Translations under genes and position numbers: made by a program
Part shown: positions 31,060 through 42,560 of the stretch, one piece after another
How the letters are laid out: each line of letters opens with the position of its first letter
Numbering within the stretch: position 1 is the stretch's first letter
The notes under the pieces: generated by a model
The model's input: the letters and a program-made list of their open reading frames with translations, nothing else
What the model was told of the DNA's origin: nothing
Databases searched by the model: none
Assembly: GCA_023053575.1 (NCBI GenBank)
Contig: JAKZAP010000007.1
Span: 15,529,508-15,593,507 of the forward strand
Reading direction: 5' to 3'
DNA length: 64,000 nucleotides
Source of the DNA: Branchinecta lynchi
Taxonomy: Eukaryota; Arthropoda; Branchiopoda; Anostraca; Branchinectidae

Positions 31060-31440
31060 GAATTTCCTCATTCGCCCCAAAATTTTGACGCATCGCTGTC
31101 AAACTGTGCGCACGGAACTTTAAAGCACCCCTCGCACTCTTTACTTTTATGTCCCGGTATTTTAAAATAGTTGAATGCTTTCAAATAAGCCTCTGCTTTA
31201 AAAGCTACGAACGGCTTTGGACTGCTTTTAAGCCATTTCCCACCGGTTTTACCCATTAATAGCCTAATACTCGAACAATCGTCGGCAGCATAATGCACAT
31301 GGAAACTAGTGAATAGTGGCAAATGCAAAGTCTTCGCGGGTTCTGAATGGAACATATGAAACTGGGGTTTCCGGGTTCAAGTATTAATGACTGCAGTTAT
31401 GGAAGTAGGTTGCATTGACATAATAGGTACAACGGGTCCT
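31060..31440 (+). repeat. Family G repeat
   Basis: Contains TTTAAAGCACCCCTCGCACT, CATGGAAACTAGTGAATAGT and GGGGTTTCCGGGTTCAAGTA in the same order as 25285-25645 and 37800-38215. It lies just beyond the neurabin-like gene's 3' end. It is non-coding. Confidence 0.7.
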
Positions 31441-31736
31441 TTAGGAAAGAATCCCGCTCTGGAGAGTGGGTTGAAGAATCATGGAAACAACTTTTGCTAA
31501 TCGTTTGTAAATCCAGATCCCAGTCACGAAAATAATCCGATTTTTAGCTTTCATCTACCATCAAAACATGTCCTCTACAAGTTTCGTCATCTGACGTGGA
31601 GAATAAACGGCTCAAGTTTCAACATGAGTGTAGGATCACATTTTGTTTTCACCAAAGATTTACTGAAGAAAAGAGTCTTTTCGTCATAATCTCGAGGTTC
31701 ATCAAGCAAAAGAAGCCACATCTACAAAATATAGTT

Positions 31737-31742
31737 TTTATT
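31737..31742 (-). terminator. Poly(A) signal of the neurabin-like gene
   Basis: AATAAA on the minus strand ~1.04 kb beyond the stop codon at 32783. No coding frame or strong alternative signal was noticed between, so the 3' UTR would be about 31720-32782. Confidence 0.55.
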
Positions 31743-32093
31743 CAAAGCTGCAAATAGCTGTACAATTGTTGAATGTATGAACGCATTGTTAACACAGTAC
31801 TAGTACTACGACAATGGCTTTAAAAAAAAGAAACAAAATACTAGAGTTGCCACACAAGCACAAACCTTAAGTAGAAAGTTAGGTATGTTCACACAGAAGG
31901 AAAAAACTAAAACGTTACTCCTGATGACTGCCAGTTACACCAGCTAAAACACTAATATCTGAAATAAATACTACAGCATTAAGGGTTGAACATACGAAGG
32001 AGTACGAAAATTAACTTATTGGCTCGTGCATACGTCCCAAATGCCCAGGCCTCTTCTACCTCGACACCACTAGTCTACCATTTTTCAATGATC

Positions 32094-32303
32094 GCTTGCG
32101 ACTCCAAATCCAGAATCCTACGTGTCACTACCAACGACCTCATGTTCTTCAACCCCATAGCTAGCTTCACATTTTTGCAGAACACTTCCATATGGCGCTG
32201 ACGGCGCCACACTTGCGACTCCGAATGTAGAATCCTACATTTCCCTACCAACGACCTCATGTTCTTCAACCCTATAGCTAGCTTCGAATTTTTGCAGAAT
32301 GGC
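32094..32303 (-). repeat. Imperfect two-copy tandem repeat in the 3' UTR
   Basis: Two ~95-base copies with a ~117-base period. CTTGCGACTCCRAATSYAGA..CTACCAACGACCTCATGTTC and ..TATAGCTAGCTTC both appear in 32094-32190 and 32211-32303. This part of the presumptive 3' UTR is non-coding. Confidence 0.8.
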
Positions 32304-32782
32304 GCCCTTTTTTGCTCAAATGAGTTACAAGCATCTTATGAATGAGAGAAACTAAAAGCACATCGCGGAGAGAAGCTTGCAGTGACATGCTTTTGGAAAT
32401 CGCAAGCAATGGTCGAAAAACCCGACATGTTCTTCATACTTACGATTGCTATTGCCACGCGATATTGCTGAGAGTGCCGACACTACAGCTTAGCATCAAC
32501 ATTTTGCAAGCTGCTCTAAGTTGAGAAAAGGCACGGCAACCGAATCTCACTTGGACTACACAGACTAGCCTACAGAAAAATAGGCTAAAAACACCTAAAA
32601 CTCAAATATAACCGGATGAAGAAGGAACAATAAGATCGTAACAAAATGTGATATGAAAATCATGAAAAATCCAATTTCTGAAAAAGCACGAATACTGCGC
32701 AAGAATCGCAACATAAACTACATACCTTAAACAAACGACATCTACTTGGCACAAACAAGGACATTCATGAGCGACCCTAAGA

Positions 32783-33049
32783 CTATTTCTTCTTTGACGC
32801 CAGCTTTTCTGCTTTCCTCAGTAATTTTTCCCTATCTTTCTTCTCCTTTTCCTTCTGTTTAGACTCCTTTTCGACTTGAATTTTTAGGTCTTTTTGCCTA
32901 CGTTTGAATCTTGCACGGTCCTCACTCGACGGCATAAGCAACTTGAGTCGCTGTCCCTCGAGGCTTAGGAGATGAGAGCCATCGATACAGCTGGAGGAGA
33001 AGATAGTGGAATAGGACTCGAGGCCGTGATTACGAAGCCAGGAAGAGAC
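32783..33049 (-). CDS. PPP1R9A: Neurabin/spinophilin-like, last exon: SAM domain and basic coiled-coil tail
   Basis: 267 bases in phase 0, acceptor ATCTTCTAG before 33049, 88 codons and TAG at 32783. It starts VSSWLRNHGLESYSTIF and continues through DGSHLLSLEGQRLKLLMPSS, a SAM fold whose first residues (TDWSSEQ) lie on the previous exon. EDRARFKRRQKDLKIQVEKE then leads into a Lys/Glu-rich helix ending KLASKKK. Vertebrate neurabin I likewise ends with SAM followed by a Lys/Glu-rich helix. Neurabins are actin- and PP1-binding scaffolds at synapses and cell junctions; the SAM domain is taken as an oligomerisation or partner module. Confidence 0.85.
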   Translation of the reverse strand, partial: VSSWLRNHGLESYSTIFSSSCIDGSHLLSLEGQRLKLLMPSSEDRARFKRRQKDLKIQVEKESKQKEKEKKDREKLLRKAEKLASKKK

Positions 33050-33175
33050 CTAGAAGATCGTGGTCTTAAGACATGCGCATTGCTCTAGACGGCTTAACAG
33101 GCGTGAAGAAACCCTTTTCGTCCTCTATAACAACTCCTTCGGTTGGTTACACGGGTGAGGGTGGACTGTAGTTAA

Positions 33176-33537
33176 AGCAGAGCAAAATAACACTAGGTAG
33201 TATCGCCAAGACTTGACAAGACTGACGCACACTCGAACAGCATGGACACTAGCTCCATTAGCGATACAGAACGTCTCTACTGAAACTCAATCAGTCTTTC
33301 ACCAGCGCCAGCTCCGATAACTTCATATTCTGAACATAGCAAAAAAATGATAGAGCCTCCATTGTCTTCTTGGTGTGAGTAGACCGCACCTTTGCTTTAC
33401 TAGAAATTTCTGAACCCGAAAGCTTGTCTCGCTTTAAATGGCGCAAGCGTAGTGGGCGGCTCTGTGAGTATGCCCCCTTTGCAAAGCATGGAAAGCATAG
33501 GTATTCGCGCTACTCCCTAGTGTTATTTTGCTCTGAG
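33176..33537. mobile_element. piggyBac-like MITE with TTAA target sites
   Basis: The inverted ends AGCAGAGCAAAATAACACTA and TAGTGTTATTTTGCTCTGAG are each flanked directly by TTAA (33172-33175 and 33538-33541), the piggyBac target. The arms are ~30 bases. The 65-codon minus frame across the right part is incidental. It sits in the last intron of the neurabin-like gene. Confidence 0.82.
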
Positions 33538-33541
33538 TTAA

Positions 33542-34680
33542 GGGAAGAGCTAAGCCTCTTTGGATCCTCTGTGCTTTTAGTGGAATAAATCTTATCCTAT
33601 CTATCTCATAGTGAAATTCTGAAAGTAGCATTTTCGTCTACTTCATGTGATAAAAGCCAATTGTTGGTGAAACTGTTTCTGACGGCTCACCAAGAAGATT
33701 ACCATTTAGCCAAAGACTGCACCGCTCGAACTTAAAACTTTCATGTACTAGTGGGATTCTTGGTGAAGGCTTTTCTCCATAATCCTGCCGATTTTCTGTT
33801 ACTTTGCTTCAGTCGGAAAAACTGGCATCAAACAGCTGGTGCAATTGTGGATATGTAGAGTGCTTCTCTTCCTTGCCCGTGTGGCCTGGTTGGGTTAAGT
33901 GTGAATCTCACCGAACACGACTGAGGTTGGTGCCTTTACAGTTTAACGAACAAGGCTAAGATCCGACAGTCTAATTATGCCTCACTTGTTCCCTCAAATA
34001 GGCAGAAAACCCGATAAAAATACGTTACTTCGTTTGTCCGCTATCCACAGAAAAATGATTTCAGCGAATGAACTTTTTCTTTCGGATTTCTCGTACCTTC
34101 ATGTGATTGTACTTCTATGCTTGAAGTATTTAGCAAATTAAAAGGTAATCCATTGCCGAAAAATTTACTCAAAATGACAGATTCTTTGCATTAAAATCAA
34201 GATCCCACAAGAACGTTATTAAGTGGGGTTTTAGTAACAGAATTATCCTTGGAACAGCCTTACCGAAGATGCGGTTAATGCAGAATCGAACAATAGTTTC
34301 AAATGCATTGTTGATGGGATTTTTAACTCTGATCAGTTCGATTACTCCAAATTTCTTAGAGTTATTTAGAGGCGAAAGCCTTTTCTTTTGCTTTGTATTG
34401 TTATTTGAACATTATCACATTATTTTCCTACTTTCTTCAGCCGTGACTTTCCTATAGCTTGCCGTCTTTAACCCTAGAAATGTAGGCTTTTGTTGAAATT
34501 AAAAATCTCTGCGTCTGGGTGAATTTTGGGTTGTCATGCAAGCAGCGCACGTTCTGAACGTTATTACTACAGCACCGGGTGTTTTTTTTTTTTTAAGAAA
34601 TCCCTTAAATGAGTCAAAATAATTCAGCGTATTTTTGTATGGTACTGTCTTTAATCTAAAAGCTAAAACGAAGCGTGAAT
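33542..34680. other. Intron sequence, nothing firmly recognised
   Basis: AT-rich. Sequence after ~34500 may include decayed 5' parts of the adjacent retrotransposon (a poly-T tract at 34571 may be an expansion). No exon of the neurabin-like gene is needed here, since the exons on either side join in phase. Confidence 0.45.
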
Positions 34681-34928
34681 ACAAATATTCACTTAAAAAT
34701 GCTCGTTTGAATGGCTTAGATGCTCCCACTGACAAAAAAGCGTGGCAAAAGGTCCTTCGTACAGAAAGGTTCAGCTATACCTCCTTCCGCGCTAACTATG
34801 GCTGACTAGACCAACCACTACAGTGGTTTATTCAGTGGTTGCAAAAAACAGATTCAGCTGCACTTTGAAAATTTACTTCTTAAATACCTACCACGGAAAA
34901 TATTTCAACCTTCTGTTCTTCCCGTTAC

Positions 34929-36395
34929 TTGTTCTTCCATCGAAATTGCTTTCCGAAAATTAAGAAGAACTACAACACCTTCAGCTGCTATTTCGAATTT
35001 GTTTATGCCAGGCAAGACCGTATCCAGGGGGTTGAAACCCCCACCGAAACATACAAAACTAATCATTTTTATAGGCTCTTCCCTCTGATCTATGTGTTTT
35101 TTGTACTTTTTTGTCCGACCAGCAGGCAATAACACCCCCCCCCCCCCGAAAGGCAAAACCCCTCCCGTAATTCCTGGACACGGGCCTGATGCCAGGGTTG
35201 GTTCCGAATAGTTTCCTCTTGGGTACTATACCATCGGTGATTAAGCGAGGGAAAGACGCGGACCTTTGCAAAAGCTATCGGCCAATTACAGTTTCTTGTA
35301 CCATAAGCAAAATCCTGGAATACGTCCTTCTTCCAGAAATAGTTGACAAATGTCGCTTTGGTTTTATGCAGTTTGGATTCTGTTCGAGCGCCAGTTGTGC
35401 GCACGCTCATCCCATATTCATAAAAATGATGAAACAGGCTACCCGCGACAAATCTTCTATATATATATGTTCTATAGATATAGCTGGTGCTTTTGACAAT
35501 ATAACGCATTTTCAGGCCCTATTTTCTCTCATTACTTCTGGCGTGAATCTGTCTGTTGTCTATCTGTTAAAATTTTGGTATGGTCATTTTTTTAGTAAGG
35601 TTCAAATGGCAAGGTAGCTTGTCAGAGAGTATTCCTGTCCGAACTGGTGTTCGCCAAGGGGGAGTCTTATCTCCATACATCTCCAAATCGGCCATATCTT
35701 CTTGTCTCGATTATTTGCTTCCTGCTTACTTCTATAAAGACTATGCCTTCAGCTATATAGCCTACGCGGACGACTTGCTCTTAGTAAGCCGTAGCCGATC
35801 CACACTCACAAAAAATGTAAGTAAGCTGTCGTCCGAGCTTCTCAAAATTGGCATTGAAGTTAACCTGTCAAAATGTGAGTACCTGCATTTCAACCCTTCG
35901 TCAAATGGTTCGAATGCACCCAAAGCTTCTATATCTCTTGGATTGTTCATAGTCAAATCAACAGACTCTCTACGGTGGCTCGGCATAACGTTCAAATCTT
36001 CATTGTCAAAATTTTGCTCTTCGGTTGTTCAAGAAGTTTATAAATCAATCCGTAGCGCCTATGGGCGCATCGTCCCCAACCGGGGGCGCTATAATCGTAA
36101 AGCTTTGGGAAATTTGTACAGCACCTTCTGCGCTCTTTCTATACTATTTCGTTCTGGTATCACTCATGTTCTGCGAAAGAAGGAGATTATAAGGATGAGA
36201 TCATGTTATTTTAAATATGCGAAGCACCTGCTCAACTTGTCGAAATTATGTCATAACCATACATTGACGGAGAAATTCAAAATTCAAGATGCAAGTGTTA
36301 CCCTTTTGGATGTTTCCTCATCGCTTTCAAAAATCATGGACAACAGGGCCCAACCAGCGCACGACGTCGTCCACTGCTTCCTGACCGAAGACTGA
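34929..36395 (+). pseudogene. Reverse transcriptase pseudogene of RT1
   Basis: After removing the 35009-35188 insertion, the frame reads from SIEIAFRKLRRTTTPSAAIS through NLFMPGLVPNSFLLGTI into the fingers/palm domain. From ~35600 the second frame covers palm motif C (AYADDLLLVS), WLGITFKSSLSKF and the thumb to a natural stop at 36395. The canonical YADD box is intact. It would copy the element's own RNA; it is inactive here because of the frameshift and insertion. Confidence 0.85.
35009..35188 (-). mobile_element. Repeat C, complete copy inserted in RT1
   Basis: The ends are CAGGCAAGACCGTATCCAGG (35009) and CACGGGCCTG (35188). On the minus strand it reads as CAGGCCCGTGTCCAGG..CCTGGATACGG, with poly-G tracts. 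ATGCC/ATGC flanks the two sides. Deleting it restores an unbroken RT frame. It matches 27148-27300 in the opposite orientation. Confidence 0.85.
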
Positions 36396-36515
36396 AAATT
36401 AAGTGTCTTTTTCTGTGTGTTTATGTGTATTGTTTATTTTCTTTATTTTCTTCATTTACTCCGCCACTTTTTCAAAATGGTGGGTCATAAATAAATCACT
36501 TACTTACTTACTTAT

Positions 36516-37322
36516 TAGATGAAATATTTTTTATTTTTGTATTAGATGAAATATTTTTGTATTAAATGAAAAAACAAGCTGCTTTCTCAGGACGCTGGTG
36601 GTTTCTAACCTTCCGTCAATTTCTTCTGCTTGTGTCTTCAATTGACTAATTAAACTAACTGAATTTAAAGATTAACTGAAAAGCCAACTTATTTTTGTAT
36701 GATTTAACTGAATACACTGAATTATTAGGATTCTGCTAAGTGAATTTTTTATTTTCCACTAACTGCTCTGGTAGGGGCGTTCAGGACATCTATGGCCGTC
36801 TCTTCAACGCACATTCTACTATGAGGCAGAAAATTTGAATCTCAACACAAACACGGCTTTTCAGTGGCCATTGATTGCTTAGTGCCTGAACACAAATTTC
36901 TTATAAATCTTTTCCGCCTAGCATATAACACAGGTACAAGCGCATAGAGCTACCACAAATCCGACAGAGAAAGTCTACTTTTCGAAAAATCGATTATTCG
37001 CGAATAGCCGAGCAACCAAGTAATGCATCTGCATCGGGTCTGCGAGCATATTTAATTGAATAAGGGATGGGTAGCTAGTCCTGTCTCAACCCTTTTCGGT
37101 TAAACTTTATAGATCAACCATTATTCGGCTACATTTCGTCCCTCTTGGCAAGGGTCTGCGCAGGCCATAGCTAAAAATCTAAAATGTAATTTACGCTGCA
37201 AGCCTCATTTGTCCTATCACAAGTTTAATTTCTGAATAAGCAGCGTGAAATTTTTTTTATTTCCAAATCGCGGGGGGGGGGGGGGGGGGCTTCAATGAGA
37301 AGAGAAGGGAGAGACGACTTAC
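36516..37322. other. Intron with a family E relic and a poly-G tract
   Basis: Short ATTAGATGAAATATTTTT repeats occur at 36515-36565. TTTCGTCCCTCTTGGCAAGG near 37135 is the family E core. An 18-base G run at 37273-37290 lies just past the donor of the next exon. No exon is present. Confidence 0.5.
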
Positions 37323-37543
37323 CTGTTCCGATGACCAATCAGTTGCATTTGTGCTTGCCCAGACGCTGGAGCTGGGCTTGACTCCTGAATCAGTTAAGAG
37401 GAGCGGAAGGCTCCCTGAGCCGAACCCCCTCGTAGGACTGGCTGAATCGTGGCTCCCTCCACTGGTGAGGCTATCGCTCATTTCCCCATCCGGTGTCATC
37501 GGCTGGCTGGCATATCGATGAATTGTTTCTTCGTTCGAAGAGC
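37323..37543 (-). CDS. PPP1R9A: Neurabin/spinophilin-like, exon ending at the start of the SAM domain
   Basis: 221 bases. The acceptor CTGTTTAG lies before 37543, two bases complete a Gly codon begun on the previous exon, and the donor is CAG|GTAAGT in phase 0. It encodes SSNEETIHRYASQPMTPDGE, a Ser/Gly-rich linker, and ends VWASTNATDWSSEQ, the first turn of the SAM domain completed by VSSWL on the last exon. Low-complexity Ser/Pro sequence here is probably a disordered, phosphorylatable linker. Confidence 0.83.
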
Positions 37544-37799
37544 CTAAACAGAGATAATTTAGAATGTTTAACTTCCAGTTAACTCCACGAATCGGCACTG
37601 GTGAAGCCAAGCTTACAATCTCTGGCCGATGGCCGAAAATCCAGACATGCAATGACTATGATATCTGGTCTCCAGTGCCTTGTATCCGACGAACACCGCA
37701 ACACTATCAAATTTTAAACCAAATACGGTACACATGAAATTGAGACCAGACGTAGTGTACTTGTAAATATAAATCTGTGCAACTAGTAAGTTATTAATT

Positions 37800-38215
37800 T
37801 TTATGACGGCAAGCCCTGAATGTCTTTAAAGGACCCCTCGCACTATTTACTCTTCAACTTGCAATACTGTGAAATATTAAAATACTTTAAAACTACGCTG
37901 TGCTTCCAACAACAAATAACCCACAGTTTTCTCTGTTTTAAGCCTTTTCCAAGACCCGTTGACTTGTAGCAAAACAGGGAAACAATTTACATAACCAGTT
38001 TCTCTGATAGAAAAACTTCTCGCAGACAACCGTCGAGAGTGTGATACACATCGAAGGTAGCAAAACACGGCAAGTGAGAAAATCAGCGTGGTTTTGTTAG
38101 AGGGGTTAGAATGTACCGTAGGAAATTGGGGTTTCCGGGTTTAGAAATATATGGTGTAATTACGGAAGTAGGTTGCGTTAGTATTATAGGTAAGACAGGT
38201 CGTTTAACAATTTCT
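37800..38215 (+). repeat. Family G repeat
   Basis: CTTTAAAGGACCCCTCGCAC, the AGCAAAACACGGCAAG phrase and GGGGTTTCCGGGTTTAGAAA mark a copy in the same orientation as 25285 and 31060. It is in an intron and non-coding. Confidence 0.68.
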
Positions 38216-38574
38216 TCTTCCTATGACTGATTGATTGATTGTAAATACTGTTATGCACGTACCAACGTTATAATTGCAATGCATTCATATAGCCTACTGG
38301 CGAATATAATTGAGTTGAGTACAACAATAAAATCAGTATTAGCCTACTTAACATTCAAATTTAATAGCGTTCCTTTAAGCATGCTAACATGATTAACGTG
38401 CGGGTTCAGAATTTGCTTAGTTTCGGTGCAGCGGTCCTGTAATAATGCTCCCATGATGGCACATACGACTTTGTAATGTCTATGTAATGTTGCACTCAGC
38501 TGTCAGTCAGTCTGGATATACGACATCCGTCATCTGTCGAATCTCGACACAAAGCCGTTGTATTTACATTCTAC

Positions 38575-38632
38575 CAGGGACCCATACATTTCCTGTAATG
38601 TTTCCACATTACAGGAAATGTATGGGTCCCTG
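38575..38632. repeat. Perfect 26-bp inverted repeat (hairpin)
   Basis: CAGGGACCCATACATTTCCT plus GTAATG (38575-38600), a 6-base loop TTTCCA, then the exact reverse complement (38607-38632). It is not part of a larger recognised repeat. Confidence 0.9.
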
Positions 38633-38869
38633 ATTCTACCTACGTCCGGTAGATTGGAGAGCGAAAGGAACCTTGACCCAAGAAAAAATAAATGACAATA
38701 AGAATAGACTAATACTAAAGGTATTTGCTAAAGTCATTTAGGTGCCTTACAGTTGGAATCCAGGCGTTACAAGCCACCAACAGTTCGATTATAAAATGAC
38801 TGTAAATCATGTTGTGTTTTATAAAACTCAGGTCACCAAAAATTCCTCGACCAAAACATGTATTCGAAC

Positions 38870-40490
38870 TATGATGACGGCAAAGATTTTTCCTTGAAGC
38901 ACAACTCTTACAGGACACCTGAATGAAGAGTACCAAGTATCATCCCAATCTGTATGACTTCTGTTAACATTGCCTGCAGAAAACCCATCCAAATACGAAA
39001 TAGTGTTTCCAAGCAATGATTTTTGCTCCATTTTGCATCTGTCCTTATTTCAGTACCGAACAATTTTAGAAATGAACAAATGTCTCCAATCAACCCTCCT
39101 TCTGGAATAGATTTTATCCAGTTAAGCCCAAACGTATATCTAGAAGAAATTCCAATATGATCCGGCCAGCGCTGTACAAGATTTGAATGAATTGCGCTTT
39201 TTGGGATCCCAAAACGTAAGTGGAGGGATACCTATGACATCGTAAAAGTTGTCCGTCTGTCCGTCCGTCTGTAAGCACGATAACTCTCGAAGGGAATGAG
39301 ATATTTTGATGAAACTTGGTGAGGATTCGTTGGGTCGTCGGACCAGTCAAGTTCGTAGATGGGCTTTGTAGCCCTACATTTAGGGGTGGGGGAGGGGGTT
39401 TAAATTAAGGGGCAAACAATATATTTTGAAACAGCTAATGTGATCGTCGATTATGGTGTAAGACGACATGCTGAGCACGATGGTGAAAAGTATTTTGTCA
39501 TCGGACGAGTAGTTCGCCCGGAATCCGTCCAAAACCGGAAAGTTTGTTAAAAGTAAAAGTTTTATTTGAAGTTGATTAGATGTTCGATTTAGGGGTAGGA
39601 AGACATGCTGAAGACGATGGTGAAAACCATTTTCTTCACCGACAAGTAGTTCGCCCGGAATCGGGACGAAACCGGAAAGTTTGTTAAAATTAGAAGTTTT
39701 ATTTCGAGTTGATTAGATGTTCGATTTAGGGCAAGAAGACATGTTGAGCACTTATGTGAAAACAACTTTCTACCCGGACATGTAGTTCGCCCGGAATCCG
39801 GCGAAAACCGGAAAGTTGGTTAAAAGTAAAAGTTTAATCTGAAGTTGATTAAATGTTTGATTTATGGGTAAGAAGATATGTCAAACACGATGGTGAATTT
39901 CATTTTCTCGCGAGACAACTAGTTCGCCCAGAATCCGGCCAAAACCGGAAAATTTTTTAAAAGCAAAAGTACGATTAGATGACAGATTAAGGGGTGAGAA
40001 GAGAGGCTGAGTCAGTTTATGACAATGGTTTTTTACCCGGACATATAATTATTCCGGAATCCGGTTGTAACCGGATTTTTTTTTAAGTCAAACTTTTATT
40101 CAAAGTTGATTAGATGTTCTTTATAGGGATAAGGAGATACGATGGTTTTGTTTCTGTATTTTTTTTTGCTGGACTAGTAGTTCGCTCGGAAATCGGCGGG
40201 AAGTCTCGGTCAGTATCGTCAAAATAGATATGGCTTATAGAGGTATATCTGAACTTGGTTTTCTCTGATTCTAAGACTCGATCTGGCGAAGACAAGACTC
40301 GATTGTCTGAATCAAATATTACATTTCTGGGACCCCATCGACACCTTTGGTCTTGTTGTCATGGAGTCGGCATGTGCAAACCTCCAGAAAGGAATATCCT
40401 TATTTTGAAAACGTCACGTTCAGGAGAAGAATGCTCTCCGTGGCCATGTCTGTAAATGCATTCTCTATGGTTTCATTGTTCAGGTGTCTT
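38870..40490 (-). repeat. Composite repeat: outer element interrupted by family B array
   Basis: Bases 38870-39195 and 40350-40490 match, reversed, the two halves of 21480-21935 (for example GACAGATGCAAAATGGAGCA and CAGACATGGCCACGGAGAGC). Between them lies a family B array (39196-40230). The copy at 21480-21935 lacks the array, so the array inserted into, or was lost from, this outer element. Confidence 0.75.
39196..40230 (-). repeat. Family B repeat, copy B4 with ~135-bp tandem units
   Basis: Reading on the minus strand it ends in the GAGAGTTATCGTGC, GACGGACGGAC and TTTTGGGATCCCAAA tail (39200-39300). Units are recognisable by ACCGGAAAGTTTGTT at 39534, 39669, 39807 and variants at 39944 and 40069, giving a 125-138-base period. 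No ORF is meaningful. Confidence 0.85.
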
Positions 40491-42110
40491 TTAAGGGAAA
40501 TGATCTTTTCACTATGAAATCGATCAGAAAAAATGTTTCTCGAAAGTAACATTATTTTCCACCGGAATTTAGAGATTTTCTAGTTAGCGCCTGTCGACTC
40601 TATCCAGCTTTCCTGCGGCTGAGCGCAAAACTTTTGAAAGCTGAATGCACCGTGGTTAAAAAGTGGGAAGACCAAGAAAATTAAAAAGATTCCGGCGAAC
40701 TTTAGGTCATTTTACGGGCAAAACTCGGCACGACCGAAAAGCGCAAAAAATTTCTCGGCACAAAACGAAACAATGGAGAAAGGTGGGGATCTTAGAAGCT
40801 TATAATTCCATAAGGGAGCTAGGTTCCTTAAGTTACTTAGAATGTTTGATATTGACAGTAATCGAAAAGTTGGTCAAGATAGTCGATTTGCAAAATAAAA
40901 TCTCCATCCATCTATCATATACTGTAAAGACTCCTATTGTTGACTATTAACGCTATCAACTATGCTGTGATGGTGTTTGAGGACAGTGCCACTTACGTTT
41001 TCGAGCGCCCGAGCAAGGACTAAGAATAACAAGCCATGTCAGTCAGCCATCTGGCATATTGAAACTCTGCAAATTGGTGGCTACATTTTATTCATGCACT
41101 TCCGGATTTGGACAACAGAACAACCGTTTAACAATCTGTCACAGGTAAGATAATACAACTTTTTTTTACCGTAAAAAAATTTACTTCTAAAATGTACGGG
41201 CAATGGAATAGAATTTGCGTAAGAACAGGTGGGAAGAAGTTATATTGTAAACAGAATTTAAATACCATTCACGCTGCGAAAACCACATGTAAACGATGTT
41301 GTTTGCAAATAAAAATGTGGTTCTCAGTACATAAAACACTGGCAGCCGCTTTTATCGTATCCTGCGGATTCATTCTTTTTTGTTAGCAGAATCTGTTTCG
41401 GGACGTTTTCGTGACCGTCTTCGCTAGCTGCGAGATATCTAGCTAAATCAGTTGATTGAAAGTTCCGACCACAAAGTTTTACATATCTTAAAGTGCGCGC
41501 GGATCAAACTATCATGATGTCATATTACATGAAAGCAAGAAAGTCTGTTATTTGTGTACACTGTGGTCACTACTATCACTTCCCATCTAGAAATCGAAAC
41601 TTTTCTTTGATATTACAAAGAACAGAACTTTCGTCAAATTGTATATGAGGATCCTATCGGCTATAGAGACGGTTTGCTTAGCAACCATGACACTTCTTTT
41701 TCTTTTTTTTTTTTTTACATAAAATGGTTTATTTTCGTGCGTGACCGTGATTTTTTTAATCATTCGCGCCTTGCAAGTGCAATCTCTGAAATCATACCCG
41801 CCGAGACGCCGGCTTATTTTCGAAGCGCCTTCTAGGGGAAACGAGAGATGTCATTTATGAAGCATTTGAATGACAAATATTCCTTTTCTAGCTTTTAGCT
41901 ATTCGGATTAAACTTGATTGATTGACAAAAATAAAAAATAAAATAATAATAAGTACCCACTTTGCTTTAAAATCGGAACTGTTTTATTTAGACAGAGGGC
42001 CTGCACCATAGCAATCTAACTTAACGTTTGGTAATTTAAACTCCTGATCCCGGGCAATGGCGTCATCTGTCATCCCATTCTCCTTACATGGACGCTAGCT
42101 TCACTATCCC
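40491..42110. other. Intron sequence without recognised exon
   Basis: A plus-strand frame at 40663-40950 begins MGRPRKLKRFRRTLGHFTGK, is very basic and has no family match that I recognise. A TAACAATCTGTCACAG|GTAAGA donor-like site lies at ~41144-41149 (plus). CTTTTCTAGCTTTTAGCTAT with a TTGATTGATTG tail at 41885-41930 recurs at 43220-43270 and looks like a retroelement 3' end. Confidence 0.4.
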
Positions 42111-42114
42111 CTTA

Positions 42115-42560
42115 GCTGGGGACCAAAAACCAACCTACTTCCGTAACATCATTCATTAGTTCTTAAGCCCGAAGATCAAAATTTCCTGTTATATTGAGCC
42201 TGGTAACAACACCTTGCCGCGATCCACTAGCTTCCATGCCCACTAGGCTACGGACGGGTGTTCGCGTATCATTCTACTGATTCATAAAACCGTTTTTCTG
42301 AATTTGGCCGAGAATTTTGCCTAGAAGAGGCAAATTTAACCCTTGGAAAAGGGTTAAACAGACAAGGCCGTGGATATTTAAAAAAAAAACAGAGCCTAGA
42401 TTTACCGTATTCAGATAACTTTGAATATTGCAACAAAAAGAGTAAATAGTACGAGGTGTGCTTTAAGACTCCTCTGGAGCGAAATTCGCTCCACTTTGAC
42501 AAACGATCCATGGAACGTGCGCTAATCTGCAGAAAGAGACGAAAACCTCTTTCAGCAGGA
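42115..42560 (-). repeat. Family G repeat, reverse copy
   Basis: Reverse complement of the family G phrases: CCTACTTCCGTAACATCATT and TTCATAAAACCGTTTTTCTG as at 4940-5160, and AGTAAATAGTACGAGGTGTG. The 128-codon minus frame over it is read through repeat sequence and is not called a gene. Confidence 0.6.

Larger units (their letters stand above)
34681..36515 (+). mobile_element. Non-LTR retrotransposon remnant RT1 (antisense to the host gene)
   Basis: Plus-strand remnant of a non-LTR element. The segment from ~34680 (REYKYSLKNARLNGLDAPTD) looks like the endonuclease-RT linker. The RT domain runs ~34940-36395 with LCKSYRPITVSC, SIDIAGAFDN (catalytic Asp), VRQGGVLSPYI and YADDLLL. At least one stop (34800-34803) and a frameshift near 35600 break it, so it is dead. 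The 3' end is GGGTCATAAATAAATCACTT followed by ACTT repeats (36480-36515), the tail type of target-primed elements. It is split by a 180-base insertion at 35009-35188. Confidence 0.85.

Noticed and set aside
40663..40950. 95-codon basic plus-strand frame (MGRPRKLKRFRR start)
   Set aside because: Composition-driven Lys/Arg richness, no domain or partner exon; kept only as a note in the spacer entry.
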